Origin: an uncultured Campylobacter sp.
Lineage (GTDB): Bacteria > Campylobacterota > Campylobacteria > Campylobacterales > Campylobacteraceae
Reading direction: 5' to 3'
DNA length: 28,626 nucleotides
Assembly (NCBI GenBank): GCA_900772495.1
Contig: CAAHEJ010000006.1
Coordinates: forward strand, 1-28,626
Shown: positions 21,474-28,626 of the stretch, one piece after another
How positions within the stretch are numbered: position 1 is the first letter of the stretch
Layout of the letters: the number at the start of each line of letters is the position of its first letter
Program-made: the position numbers and the translations under genes
Notes under the pieces: generated by a model
Seen by the model: only the letters and a program-made list of their open reading frames with translations
The model's database searches: none
What the model was told of the DNA's origin: nothing

Positions 21474-22276
21474 CTACAAATTTTAAGGCGTTATAAGCTA
21501 AATTTGTGCTGAATTTAGCTATGAATTTGGGGTTTTTAGGGTTTTTGGAGCTTTTTAGGCTTTGAATTTAAGTTTTGGGCTTTAAATTTAGGTTTTGTGG
21601 GCTTTTGGGCTTTGAATTATTTGGGTTTATCTAGCTCTTTTTAACTCTAAAATCAGGTTTGCTTGGCGTTAGATTTAGTTTTATTTTAATTTTATCTAGC
21701 GTTAAATTTTGCTTTATTTGACACTGAATTTAATTTTATTTGGCTTTATCTAGCTTGATTTATGTTGGCTTTGCTTTATTTAAATTTAGCTTTTTTGCTA
21801 CGCTTGCAAACTGCCGACATAGCACAATTGTCGTCATTTTTTGCTCGCAATGACAGCAAACAGCGCAAATTCTTTTTAAAAATTCTCTCACAATGACGAG
21901 TTGGCGTGTTTTTGCAAGTTTGCATTAGCGCAAATTCTTACAATGATGATAAAAAGCGTTTTTTGCCTTTGTGATGATGAGTGCGCATTTTTGCAAAAAT
22001 TTGCGTGATAATGCAAATAAAATGCGTTTTATCTAAATTTTCTATGAATTTATAAGACAAAATAGCTTTGCGTTATGCTGTGGATTGTAAAATTTAGGTA
22101 AATGGTGCATTTGTGTGCGAGAAAGGCAAACAAATTTTGCGTGAGTGAAAGCGGTTTCGCAAAAAAGCAAGCTTGCAAGAAAGCGCAAAAAAACATAAAA
22201 AGCAACAAGCTTGGTAAAAAAGCAAAAAAATGCAAAATAACGAAAAAAGCATAAAAATAGAAAAAATGCAAACAAG
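21474..22276. other. Gene-free, repeat-rich intergenic region
   Basis: About 800 bp between metK and truB with no supported gene. From 21530 to 21800 it is T-rich on the plus strand and built of imperfect repeats. GGGCTTTGAATTTAAGTTTT-like units occur three times around 21550-21620, and TTTATCTAGC occurs three times to about 21760. Between 21830 and 21950 lie three copies of a GTCATTGYGAG-like element. From 22130 to 22265 it is an A-rich low-complexity tract of GCAAAAAAGC-type units. This tract opens long Phe-rich frames on the minus strand and a Lys-rich 50-codon frame on the plus strand. I consider both composition artefacts unless expression is shown. Confidence 0.7.
21833..21946. repeat. 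Three degenerate GTCATTGYGAG-like elements
   Basis: On the minus strand there are GTCATTGCGAG (21844-21854), GTCATTGTGAG (21887-21897) and ATCATTGTAAG (21936-21946). The first forms a small palindrome with a second GTCATT at 21833-21838. The second and third are both preceded on the plus strand by GCGCAAATTCT, so they look like direct copies, one with an internal deletion. They resemble the widespread GTCATTGCGAG-type intergenic palindromes of many bacteria. Confidence 0.5.
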
Positions 22277-22391
22277 CTACAAAGGATAAAAATTAAACAA
22301 AATTAAGGATAGAATTTGAATAAAGTTAAAGATGAACTTTGAACGAAATTAAAGATAAAATTTCAATAAAATTAAGGATAAAATTTGAACA
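22277..22391 (+). repeat. Five tandem 23-bp repeats carrying the truB ribosome-binding site and start
   Basis: Units begin at 22277, 22300, 22323, 22346 and 22369, each exactly 23 bases. The unit core is AAGGATAAAATTTGAACA. The first unit is the most diverged (17 of 23 bases match the last). The last unit contains AAGGA and the TTG start codon of truB. Earlier units also carry an AAGGAT or AAAGAT and most carry a TTGAA, so the whole array is a duplicated translation-initiation region. Confidence 0.85.
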
Positions 22392-23203
22392 GACTTTTTG
22401 TCGCTTATAAGCCCGCAAATATCAGCTCCAACGCCTTTTTACACACGCTTAAAAAAAAGTATAAAGTGCAAAAGGCTGGGTATTCTGGCACGCTTGACCC
22501 CTTTGCAAAGGGCGTTTTAATCGTGGCTTTTGGGGCTTACACGCGCCTTTTTCGCTTTTTAAGCAAAACGCCTAAAATTTATGAGGCGACTTTGTGGATG
22601 GGGGCGAAATCTCTTAGCTTTGATGATAAAAATATCACGCAAATTGCCACTTTACCGCCGTTTGAATTTAAGCATTTAGAGCAAATCACGCACCAAATGC
22701 TTGGAAATCTTACTTTCACGCCGCCTGCATTTAGCGCAAAGCGAGTTGGAGGCAAAAGAGCGTATCAGTTTGCCGCAAAGGGCGAGCAGGTAGAGCTTAA
22801 AGAATGCGTTATGCAAATTTATGAGTGTGAAATTTTGCATTACGCTCACCCCTTTTTAACGCTTCGTTTGAGCGTGAGCGAGGGCGCCTATGTGCGCTCT
22901 TACTGCGAAATTTTTGCACAAAAACTTGGTATAAACGCCACTTTAAGCGCACTCACTCGCTTGAAAGAGGGTAAATTCGTGTATGAAAATGAAAAAAGTT
23001 TGAATGTTTTGGATTATTTAAATTTAGAAAAAAATGAGCTAAAAGACAGCACAAAACTTGAAAATGGCACGAAAATTGCTTTAAATGAGCTAAAAATTCA
23101 AAAAAATGGCGAATTTTTTGTCGAATGTAAAGAATTTTTTAGTATTATAAGCGTAAAAAATGATGAGGTTAAATATATCTTAAACAAGGTTGCAAAATGC
23201 TAA
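22385..23203 (+). CDS. truB: tRNA pseudouridine-55 synthase TruB
   Basis: TruB isomerises U55 in the T-loop of tRNAs. The catalytic motif GYSGTLDPFAKGVL is at residues about 32-45, with Asp38 as nucleophile. The N-terminal LFVAYKPANISSN motif and the later GAYVRSYCEIFAQKL segment (about 165-180) are also typical. The 272-aa length is normal. The start is TTG: no in-frame ATG lies nearby, and AAGGA sits at correct spacing within the last of five tandem repeats. It overlaps csrA by seven bases and heads the truB-csrA-ispE-smpB run, as in C. jejuni. Its long leader and non-AUG start suggest low or tunable translation. Confidence 0.93.
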   Translation: MNRLFVAYKPANISSNAFLHTLKKKYKVQKAGYSGTLDPFAKGVLIVAFGAYTRLFRFLSKTPKIYEATLWMGAKSLSFDDKNITQIATLPPFEFKHLEQITHQMLGNLTFTPPAFSAKRVGGKRAYQFAAKGEQVELKECVMQIYECEILHYAHPFLTLRLSVSEGAYVRSYCEIFAQKLGINATLSALTRLKEGKFVYENEKSLNVLDYLNLEKNELKDSTKLENGTKIALNELKIQKNGEFFVECKEFFSIISVKNDEVKYILNKVAKC

Positions 23204-23424
23204 TTTTATCAAGGAAAGAAGACGAAAGTATCCAAATCGGCGAGGATATAGAGATAAAGGTCGTGCAAACTGCCAGAGGTTTCGTAAAGATAGGCATCGA
23301 AGCGCCAAAGTCTATACTCGTCTTGCGTAAAGAACTTTTGGACGATGTCAAGGACAAGAATTTACTCTCTGTGAAAAAGGACGATGTGCCTTTGGACGCT
23401 TTGAGTAAAAAGATAAAGCAATGA
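23197..23424 (+). CDS. csrA: Carbon storage/translational regulator CsrA
   Basis: A 75-aa RNA-binding homodimer that blocks or protects ribosome-binding sites carrying GGA. In Campylobacter it represses flaA and is antagonised by FliW. The full CsrA core is visible: MLILSRKEDESIQIGEDIEIKV, then KIGIEAPKSILVLRKEL, where the conserved Arg/Leu positions form the RNA-binding face. The C-terminal tail is somewhat longer than in E. coli (61 aa). The start ATG lies inside the truB 3' end, and its stop overlaps the ispE start as ATGA. Confidence 0.97.
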   Translation: MLILSRKEDESIQIGEDIEIKVVQTARGFVKIGIEAPKSILVLRKELLDDVKDKNLLSVKKDDVPLDALSKKIKQ

Positions 23425-24185
23425 AAGCGCACGCTAAGGCTAATGTTTTCTTAAAACTCACAGGATTTGATGAGCGAAACTACCACATTTTAAGCTCTCG
23501 CTTTGTTTTGCTTGATGAAATTTACGATGAAATCGAGCTTACGAAAGATAAAAAGCGCGAGGGCTTTGAAATCATCAGCGAATTTCAGTGTCAAAACAAT
23601 CTCATCGCCAAAGCGCACGCACTTTTGTGTGAGTGTAGCTTTGCAAATGCCCTAAATGAGTGCTTTAAAGACTATGCTGTAAAATTAACCAAAAAAATTC
23701 CCCTTTGCGCTGGGCTTGGCGGAGGCAGCACGGACGCGGCTTGCTTTTTAACTCTCATCAACGAAAGCCTAAATTTAGGGCTTTCGCGCGAAAATTTAAT
23801 GCAAATAGGCTTTAAGCTGGGTAGTGATGTGCCGTTTTTTTTAAGCGGCTTTCAAAGCGCAAATGTAAGCGGCACGGGCGAAATCATCGCTGAATTTAAA
23901 GACGAAATCCCGCCTTTAAATTTCACTTTTTCTCAGTGCGAATGCCTAAGCGCAAGCGTTTATGCTGAATTTGACAAGGGCGAGTTTGATTTTCGCAAAA
24001 ATGCTCAATTTGCCAAAGAATTTGAAAAAAAAAGCTCCAAAGAGCTTTTAAACGCCTATGAAAACACGCTTTTGAATGATTTGTTTGCCCCTTGTGTGCG
24101 TTTGTATCCCACAATGTCGGCGTTTTTAGAGCAGGGCTTTTTTTTAAGTGGCAGCGGAAGTGCCGTTTTTAAGGTGGGCAAGTGA
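23421..24185 (+). CDS. ispE: 4-diphosphocytidyl-2-C-methyl-D-erythritol kinase IspE
   Basis: A GHMP-family kinase of the MEP isoprenoid pathway that phosphorylates CDP-methylerythritol. The N-terminus AHAKANVFLKLTGFDERNYH matches the family substrate-binding start. The ATP loop PLCAGLGGGSTDAACFL is at about residues 93-109, LGSDVPFFLSG follows near 134, and a C-terminal FLSGSGSAVFKV motif closes the fold. The 254-aa length is slightly shorter than usual but complete. It overlaps csrA and smpB by four bases each, so translation is coupled along the operon. Confidence 0.95.
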   Translation: MKAHAKANVFLKLTGFDERNYHILSSRFVLLDEIYDEIELTKDKKREGFEIISEFQCQNNLIAKAHALLCECSFANALNECFKDYAVKLTKKIPLCAGLGGGSTDAACFLTLINESLNLGLSRENLMQIGFKLGSDVPFFLSGFQSANVSGTGEIIAEFKDEIPPLNFTFSQCECLSASVYAEFDKGEFDFRKNAQFAKEFEKKSSKELLNAYENTLLNDLFAPCVRLYPTMSAFLEQGFFLSGSGSAVFKVGK

Positions 24186-24649
24186 AAATCATCGCGCGAA
24201 ACAAAAAAGCCTTATTTGACTTTGAAATTTTAGAGAAATTTGAAGCGGGCATTGAGCTTAAAGGCAGTGAAGTGGTGGCTTTGCGTGCTGGACGGGCAAA
24301 TTTAAAGGACAGCTTTGCGCGTATCATTAAGGGTGAGCTTTTTTTGCTGAATGCGCACATATCGCATTTAAGCACGACAAATGCGCATTTTAGGCACGGT
24401 GAAACGCGTGCGCGTAAGCTTTTAATGCACCGCAAGCAAATCGACAAGCTTTTAGGCAAGGTGAGCGTGGAGGGCTACACTTTGGTGGTGCTTGATTTGT
24501 ATTTTAACGCTAAAAACCGCGTAAAAGCCACGCTTTGCGTAGCCAAAGGCAAGCAGTTGCACGATAAAAGAGAAGCCTTAAAGAAAAAGCAGGCGGATTT
24601 AGAGGCAAGAGCGGCGATGAAAGCGGTGTCAAAAAAGATGAAAATGTAG
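24182..24649 (+). CDS. smpB: SsrA-binding protein SmpB
   Basis: SmpB delivers tmRNA to stalled ribosomes for trans-translation. The 155-aa protein shows the beta-barrel motifs NKKALFDFEILEKFEAGIEL, GSEVVALRAGRANLKDSF and LLNAHIS, and the basic C-terminal tail that becomes helical on the ribosome. The start is GTG, overlapping the ispE stop as GTGA. The tmRNA gene itself is not in this window. Confidence 0.96.
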   Translation: MKIIARNKKALFDFEILEKFEAGIELKGSEVVALRAGRANLKDSFARIIKGELFLLNAHISHLSTTNAHFRHGETRARKLLMHRKQIDKLLGKVSVEGYTLVVLDLYFNAKNRVKATLCVAKGKQLHDKREALKKKQADLEARAAMKAVSKKMKM

Positions 24650-24669
24650 CAAAAATTCACAAAATTTCG

Positions 24670-24675
24670 CTACAA
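24670..24675 (+). promoter_or_regulatory. Likely -10 box of the TlpA-like gene
   Basis: TACAAT about 25 bases before the start, in the first real gap (about 50 bp) of the truB-aat run. It suggests a second transcript for the TlpA-like, clpS, clpA and aat genes. Confidence 0.45.
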
Positions 24676-24701
24676 TACACACTTTAAAAAAAGGACAGAT
24701 G

Positions 24702-25319
24702 ATGAAAATCAAATTTTTATTTTTAAGTGCGCTTGTGATTTTGGGCGCATTTTCGGGCTGTGCGGAAGAAAAGGTTGTCAATGACTTTGAATTTAAAGAG
24801 TTTGAAGAGGGCGAGCAAATAACGCTTCAAAGCGTGATGGACAAGCAGCTTGTGCTGGTGCGACAAAACGGAGGTTTTGTCATTTTAAATGATGAAAAAA
24901 AGGTGCTGATGGTTGATATTTTTGGCACTTTTTGCGCTCCGTGCAAGGAAGAAGCGCCGCACTTAACGCAACTTTGGCGCAAAAATGCCGATAAATTCAC
25001 GCTCATAGGGCTTACGCACTTTGAAAGCGTGAGCGATGATGAGGTGCGAAACTTTGCGAACAACTACGGGGCTTTTTATTTCATCAGCAACCAAAAGCAA
25101 AACGAACGCCTTGTGAAGCAGATTTTAAAGGACATTAACTACCAAAATATGGAGCAGCTGCCCTTTAAGGTGGTGCTTAAAAACGGCGTTTATCAAAGCG
25201 TGCAGGACTTTTGGAGCAAGGGCAAGAGAGTGAAATTTTATCTTGGCAAAGTGCCTACAAGCCTTATGCAAGAGGATTTAAAAGGGATTTTAGGACAAAA
25301 AAATGGCACAGCAAACTAA
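24702..25319 (+). CDS. TlpA-like thioredoxin-fold lipoprotein
   Basis: A periplasmic membrane-anchored thiol oxidoreductase. A lipoprotein signal ends in AFSGC, and the cysteine at about residue 20 would be lipidated. The thioredoxin fold contains the redox motif FGTFCAPCKEEAPHL near 80, and AEEKVV begins the mature part. The partner is unknown; DsbD in this same window is the natural electron donor. Two ATGs occur in tandem. I chose the second because AAAGGA then has six-base spacing; the first adds one Met. It corresponds in position to C. jejuni Cj1106. Its last 17 bases overlap clpS. Confidence 0.85.
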   Translation: MKIKFLFLSALVILGAFSGCAEEKVVNDFEFKEFEEGEQITLQSVMDKQLVLVRQNGGFVILNDEKKVLMVDIFGTFCAPCKEEAPHLTQLWRKNADKFTLIGLTHFESVSDDEVRNFANNYGAFYFISNQKQNERLVKQILKDINYQNMEQLPFKVVLKNGVYQSVQDFWSKGKRVKFYLGKVPTSLMQEDLKGILGQKNGTAN

Positions 25320-25596
25320 AATTTTAGAGCAAACAAAGCTCGCTAAACCACAGCTTTTCAAGCTTTTTTTGCTTAATGATGAGGTTACGACTATGGACTT
25401 TGTGGTTGATGTGCTGATGCGAATTTTTCATTTTGACATATCAAAAGCCACTGAGATAATGCTTGACATACACAACAACGGCGAGGGTTTGGTGGGCATT
25501 TTCACAGAAGAAATCGCCCTTTCAAAGCAAAAGCAAGTGAAAATCGCAGCGCAAGAGGCGGATTTTCCGTTACAAACAAGGATAGAAGCACAATGA
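25303..25596 (+). CDS. clpS: ClpS adaptor of the N-degron pathway
   Basis: ClpS binds proteins with Leu, Phe, Tyr or Trp at the N-terminus and hands them to ClpAP. The 97-aa protein has the core LFLLNDEVTTMDFVVDVL (residues about 24-41), with the Asn-Asp pair that contacts the N-degron alpha-amine. HNNGEGLVGIFTEEIA follows near 64-79. The start lies inside the end of the TlpA-like gene, and its TGA overlaps the clpA ATG, so ClpS and ClpA are made together. Confidence 0.95.
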   Translation: MAQQTKILEQTKLAKPQLFKLFLLNDEVTTMDFVVDVLMRIFHFDISKATEIMLDIHNNGEGLVGIFTEEIALSKQKQVKIAAQEADFPLQTRIEAQ

Positions 25597-27830
25597 AATA
25601 CAACGAAGAATTAAAACGCTATCTTTCAAACGCTAGGCATTTAAGTGTGATAAATCACCACGAATTCATCACTTGCGAGCATTTGCTCTTTGCGCTTGTA
25701 AAATTAAGTGCTGATTTTAAGCAAATTTTTAAAGAATTTGCGGACGGGGAGCTTGATTTGCTCGAAAATGAGCTGAAAAACCATATCGCTCAGCACAACC
25801 AAATTTTAAGTATCGAAGTTGAACCCGCGCTAACCATAGTGCTAGATAGCATTTTAAAGGATTTAGAAAGAGACAAAGGCACGAGAGAGTTGGGTATAGT
25901 TGATTTTTTAGAAGGTGTCATCAAAGATAATCGCACCTACTCCAAAGTGCTACTAGAAAAACACGCGCTTGATTTGAGTAAAATCGAGCAAATCAGCCAA
26001 ACCCCGCAAAGCGAGAATTTAAGGCTTTATACGACTGATTTGCTTGCCTTAGCCAAGGCTGGCAAAATCGACCCGCTTGTGGGGCGTAAATTTGAGCTAG
26101 AACGAATGATACAAATTTTAAACCGCCGCAAAAAGCCAAATCCCGTGCTTGTAGGCGAAGCAGGCGTTGGCAAAACGGCTATTGTTGAAGGGCTTGCCCT
26201 TGCCATCGCTCAAAAACAAGTGCCAAAAAGCTTACAAAATGCGCGAATTTACTCGCTTGATATGGCGGGAATGCTTGCAGGTACGACTTACCGCGGGGAT
26301 TTTGAAAAACGCATTAAAGATGTCATCGATGAAATCACCAAAATTCCAAACGCGATTTTATTTATCGATGAAATCCACACCATAGTAGGCGCAGGCGAAG
26401 GCACAGATGGGCACGCTGATATGTCAAATCTCATCAAGCCAGCCCTTTCAAACGGGACACTTAAATGTATAGGCGCGACTACTTTTATGGAGTTTAAAAA
26501 CAGCTTTGAAAAAAACAAGGCTTTAAGTAGGCGTTTTGCTAAAATCGATGTCGATGAGCCAAGCAAAGAAGAAGCCTTACTCATCATCAAAGGGCTTAAA
26601 AGCAAATATGAAGAACATCACGGCATTAAATTCAGCAACGAAGTTTTAGAAGCCAGCGTTGAATTTGGGCAAAAGTTTTTCCAAGATAAGTTTTTGCCAG
26701 ACTCCGCGCTTGATTTGATAGACGAACTTGGGGCAAGTTTTGTTTTCAAAGAAAACAAAAAAACAGCAACTTTAAAGGATTTAGAGGACACTTTGGCGAA
26801 GATGACACACTCGCACAAGGTTTTTGAGCTAGATAAATCCAAAATGCTTAAAAATTTAGAAAGTGAGCTTAAAAAGCAAATTTTCGGGCAAGATGAAGTG
26901 ATAAAGGCTATTTGCGCGGCTTTGCGCCAAAGTTATGCGGGACTTAAAGCCGCAAACGCACCGCGCGGAGTGTTTTTATTTACAGGCAGCAGCGGAGTTG
27001 GTAAAACCGAGCTTTGCAAGGTGTTAGCTCAGGGTTTGGGGCTGAATTTAGAGCGCTTTGATATGAGCGAGTATGCTGAGCATCACTCTTTGCAAAATCT
27101 CATCGGTGCGCCATCAAGCTATGTAGGCTATGAAAATGGCGGACTTCTTACAAATGCTATTCGCAAAAATCCTTACAGCGTAGTGCTTTTTGACGAGATA
27201 GAAAAGGCGCACCCTGACATCACAAAGGCATTTTTGCAAATCTTTGACAGCGCGACTTTAACCGATAATATGGGCTTTAAAGCGGATTTTAAAAACGCTA
27301 TCATCGTAATGACTTCAAATTTAGGGCTTACAGAAAGTGCGGAGTTGGGATTTTTAAGCAAGGACGGAGCAAAAAGCGAACGAGCGATAAAGGATTTTTT
27401 CGCGCCTGAATTCATCAACCGCATCGATAAAATCTTGCATTTTAAGGATTTGGACGATAAAAACCTTATCAAAATCGTGCAAAAAGAGCTTGATATGATT
27501 GCTTGCAACCTTAAAAATGTGGTGATAAAAGCCGATGAGCCAAGCAAAAGGTATCTCGCTCAAAAATCCTACAAAAAAGAATTCGGCGCAAGGCTCTTAA
27601 AACGCGTCATCGCAGAGGAAATCGGAGAAAAAATCGGCGATGAAATTTTATTTGGCGCGCTTAAAAATGGTGGTGAGGTAAGCATAAGCCTTAAACAAGA
27701 GGCTTTGTGCTTTAAATTTAGCTCCAAAACGGCGCAAAAAGGCACTTTAAAGGCTAAAAGCAAGAGTGTGCTTGCGCCAAAGAGGATTTCAAACAAGGAC
27801 AAAAGCCCTTTAAATTCAAGCGAGAATTAA
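25593..27830 (+). CDS. clpA: ATP-dependent Clp protease ATPase subunit ClpA
   Basis: A hexameric AAA+ unfoldase that feeds substrates to ClpP. The N-terminal Clp repeat domain (residues 1-140) binds ClpS. The first AAA module has Walker A GEAGVGKTA near 190 and Walker B AILFIDEIHT near 258. The second has GSSGVGKTEL near 467 and VVLFDEIEKAHPD near 530. Its 745 aa are close to other ClpA proteins. The last ~35 residues are Lys/Ser-rich and likely disordered. It is coupled to clpS and followed after nine bases by aat. Confidence 0.96.
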   Translation: MKYNEELKRYLSNARHLSVINHHEFITCEHLLFALVKLSADFKQIFKEFADGELDLLENELKNHIAQHNQILSIEVEPALTIVLDSILKDLERDKGTRELGIVDFLEGVIKDNRTYSKVLLEKHALDLSKIEQISQTPQSENLRLYTTDLLALAKAGKIDPLVGRKFELERMIQILNRRKKPNPVLVGEAGVGKTAIVEGLALAIAQKQVPKSLQNARIYSLDMAGMLAGTTYRGDFEKRIKDVIDEITKIPNAILFIDEIHTIVGAGEGTDGHADMSNLIKPALSNGTLKCIGATTFMEFKNSFEKNKALSRRFAKIDVDEPSKEEALLIIKGLKSKYEEHHGIKFSNEVLEASVEFGQKFFQDKFLPDSALDLIDELGASFVFKENKKTATLKDLEDTLAKMTHSHKVFELDKSKMLKNLESELKKQIFGQDEVIKAICAALRQSYAGLKAANAPRGVFLFTGSSGVGKTELCKVLAQGLGLNLERFDMSEYAEHHSLQNLIGAPSSYVGYENGGLLTNAIRKNPYSVVLFDEIEKAHPDITKAFLQIFDSATLTDNMGFKADFKNAIIVMTSNLGLTESAELGFLSKDGAKSERAIKDFFAPEFINRIDKILHFKDLDDKNLIKIVQKELDMIACNLKNVVIKADEPSKRYLAQKSYKKEFGARLLKRVIAEEIGEKIGDEILFGALKNGGEVSISLKQEALCFKFSSKTAQKGTLKAKSKSVLAPKRISNKDKSPLNSSEN

Positions 27831-27839
27831 GGCAAGGCT

Positions 27840-28487
27840 ATGAAAAGCCCTTATAAAGAGCTTTTAAACGCGCCAGAAAATGCGCCCGTGTTTTTCAGCG
27901 ACAAACTCGACAAACAAAGCCTGCTTGAAGCCTATAAATTCGGGCTTTTTCCTTGGACGAACGCGCCTGTTTCGTGGTGGTGTCCAAATCCTAGAATGGT
28001 GCTTGCACCACGCGAAATTTACAGACAAAAAAGCGTGCGGCGTTTTTTCAGCCGCTATGAGATAAGGCTTGACACGGCTTTTACGGAGCTTATGCGCCTT
28101 TGTGCGAGTGAGAGGTCGCATTCGTGGATAGATGATGACTTTGTGAGCGTGTATAGCGAGCTTTTTAAGGACAAAGTTGCCCACAGCGTGGAGATTTACG
28201 AAAATGACGCTCTTGTGGGCGGGCTTTACGGGCTTATCATCGGCAAAATGTTTTTTGGCGAAAGTATGGTAAGCCTTGCTAAAAACGCCTCAAAGCTTGC
28301 TATGATAGCACTTTGCGAGCTTTTAACGCCCTATGATTTTCTCATCGATTGTCAAATTTACAACCCGCATTTAGCCTTTATGGGCGCAAAAACTATGCAA
28401 AGGGCTGAATTTTTAGGCATTTTGGAGCAAAAAGTCAGGCAAAAAAGCGGCTTTGATGAATTTAAAAACCTTGCCTTAAATTTTTAA
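27840..28487 (+). CDS. aat: Leucyl/phenylalanyl-tRNA-protein transferase Aat
   Basis: Aat attaches Leu or Phe from charged tRNA to N-terminal Lys or Arg of proteins, creating the N-degrons recognised by ClpS. The family start is LLEAYKFGLFPWTNAP-type sequence, then WWCPNPRMVL near 45. The catalytic region contains GGLYGLIIGKMFFGESMVS near 122-140 and NASKLAMIAL. IDCQIYNPHLAFMGA lies near 170. The 215-aa length is normal. An AAGG precedes the start at 27840, and the gene directly follows clpA. No clear terminator is visible after it. Confidence 0.95.
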   Translation: MKSPYKELLNAPENAPVFFSDKLDKQSLLEAYKFGLFPWTNAPVSWWCPNPRMVLAPREIYRQKSVRRFFSRYEIRLDTAFTELMRLCASERSHSWIDDDFVSVYSELFKDKVAHSVEIYENDALVGGLYGLIIGKMFFGESMVSLAKNASKLAMIALCELLTPYDFLIDCQIYNPHLAFMGAKTMQRAEFLGILEQKVRQKSGFDEFKNLALNF

Positions 28488-28554
28488 TCAAATCAAAGCA
28501 CTATTTTTAGCCCTGTTGAATGTAATTTGATGGTATAGAAATTAAAGTAAGCCT

Positions 28555-28626
28555 TTATTCTTCTTTTTTCAGCTTGTTTAGATAGCGATAAACGCTTGGT
28601 TCTGAGATTTTAAGCAACTTCGCTAC
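28555..28626 (-). CDS. C-terminal end of a helix-turn-helix protein (partial, runs off the window)
   Basis: The last 23 codons and TAA of a minus-strand gene read VAKLLKISEPSVYRYLNKLKK plus two Glu. This is a helix-turn-helix whose second helix PSVYRYLNK resembles the DNA-binding ends of serine recombinases, Fis/HTH_23 proteins and many small regulators. Most of the gene is outside the window, so its class cannot be decided. It converges on aat with 67 bp between them. Confidence 0.55.
   Translation of the reverse strand, partial: VAKLLKISEPSVYRYLNKLKKEE

Noticed and set aside
22042..22275. Two overlapping Phe-rich minus-strand ORFs of 77 and 73 aa
   Set aside because: They arise from the complement of A-rich low-complexity DNA (AAAAAAGC repeats). 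Two frames are open over the same bases, there is no ribosome-binding site, and the composition is almost only Phe, Leu, Ala and Cys.
1..28626. CRISPR array, tRNA, rRNA, tmRNA, insertion sequence or prophage genes
   Set aside because: No regularly spaced identical repeats with unique spacers, no cloverleaf-like runs ending in CCA, no rRNA-like sequence, and no transposase, integrase or phage structural motifs were seen. The partial HTH at the right edge is too short to call.

Overview
The window looks like a chromosomal stretch of a Campylobacter-type member of the Campylobacterota. The evidence is gene order and protein flavour. An M20 amidohydrolase, PPK2, DsbD and Na+-symporter block matches the C. 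jejuni Cj0601-Cj0605 neighbourhood as I remember it. truB-csrA-ispE-smpB-TlpA-like-clpS-clpA-aat matches Cj1102-Cj1109. dnaK-grpE, flhA and metK are also typical. Extended -10 (TGN-TATAAT) promoters without clear -35 boxes fit too. The DNA is moderately AT-rich and full of AAATTTA/AAATTCA, that is, RAATTY hexamers. I cannot name the species.

Layout. 1-2383 (minus strand): a 5'-truncated cysteine-synthase remnant, an M20 amidohydrolase and ppk2. 2459-5914 (plus): dsbD and an NSS Na+-dependent transporter, each with an Asn/Ser-rich cytoplasmic-loop insert encoded by a RAATTY array. 6093-9438 (minus): an accessory secretion-like cluster. It has a Sec-exported protein with an internal double-glycine-type motif (155 aa), a flagellum-dependent-secretion-like protein behind a sigma-54 promoter, a stand-alone Sec-exported C39 cysteine peptidase and an outer-membrane beta-barrel. 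9618-13681 (minus): dnaK, grpE without hrcA immediately upstream, and a second flagellar-secretion-like paralogue behind a sigma-28 promoter. 13879-20144: a 45-aa amphipathic protein, an Rrf2-flhA-DHH-73 aa operon, a queuosine-precursor transporter, a YqaA-type membrane protein and a NYN/PIN-like protein. 20247-21446: metK. 21447-22384: 0.9 kb of gene-poor repetitive DNA ending in five tandem repeats that carry the truB ribosome-binding site and TTG start. 22385-28487 (plus): a tightly overlapped housekeeping run. 28555-28626 (minus): the C-terminal end of a helix-turn-helix protein.

How it fits together. aat, clpS and clpA form a bacterial N-degron proteolysis module. flhA, csrA and the sigma-54 and sigma-28 promoters of the two paralogues point to flagellar regulation and flagellar export. 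The most intriguing part is 6.1-9.4 kb. There, all four catalytic residues of a C39 peptidase, a barrel protein and a candidate substrate lie together, which suggests Sec-dependent export, periplasmic leader cleavage and outer-membrane export or assembly. This recalls FapD/FapF of the Pseudomonas Fap system but with a different substrate. The function is inferred, not shown.
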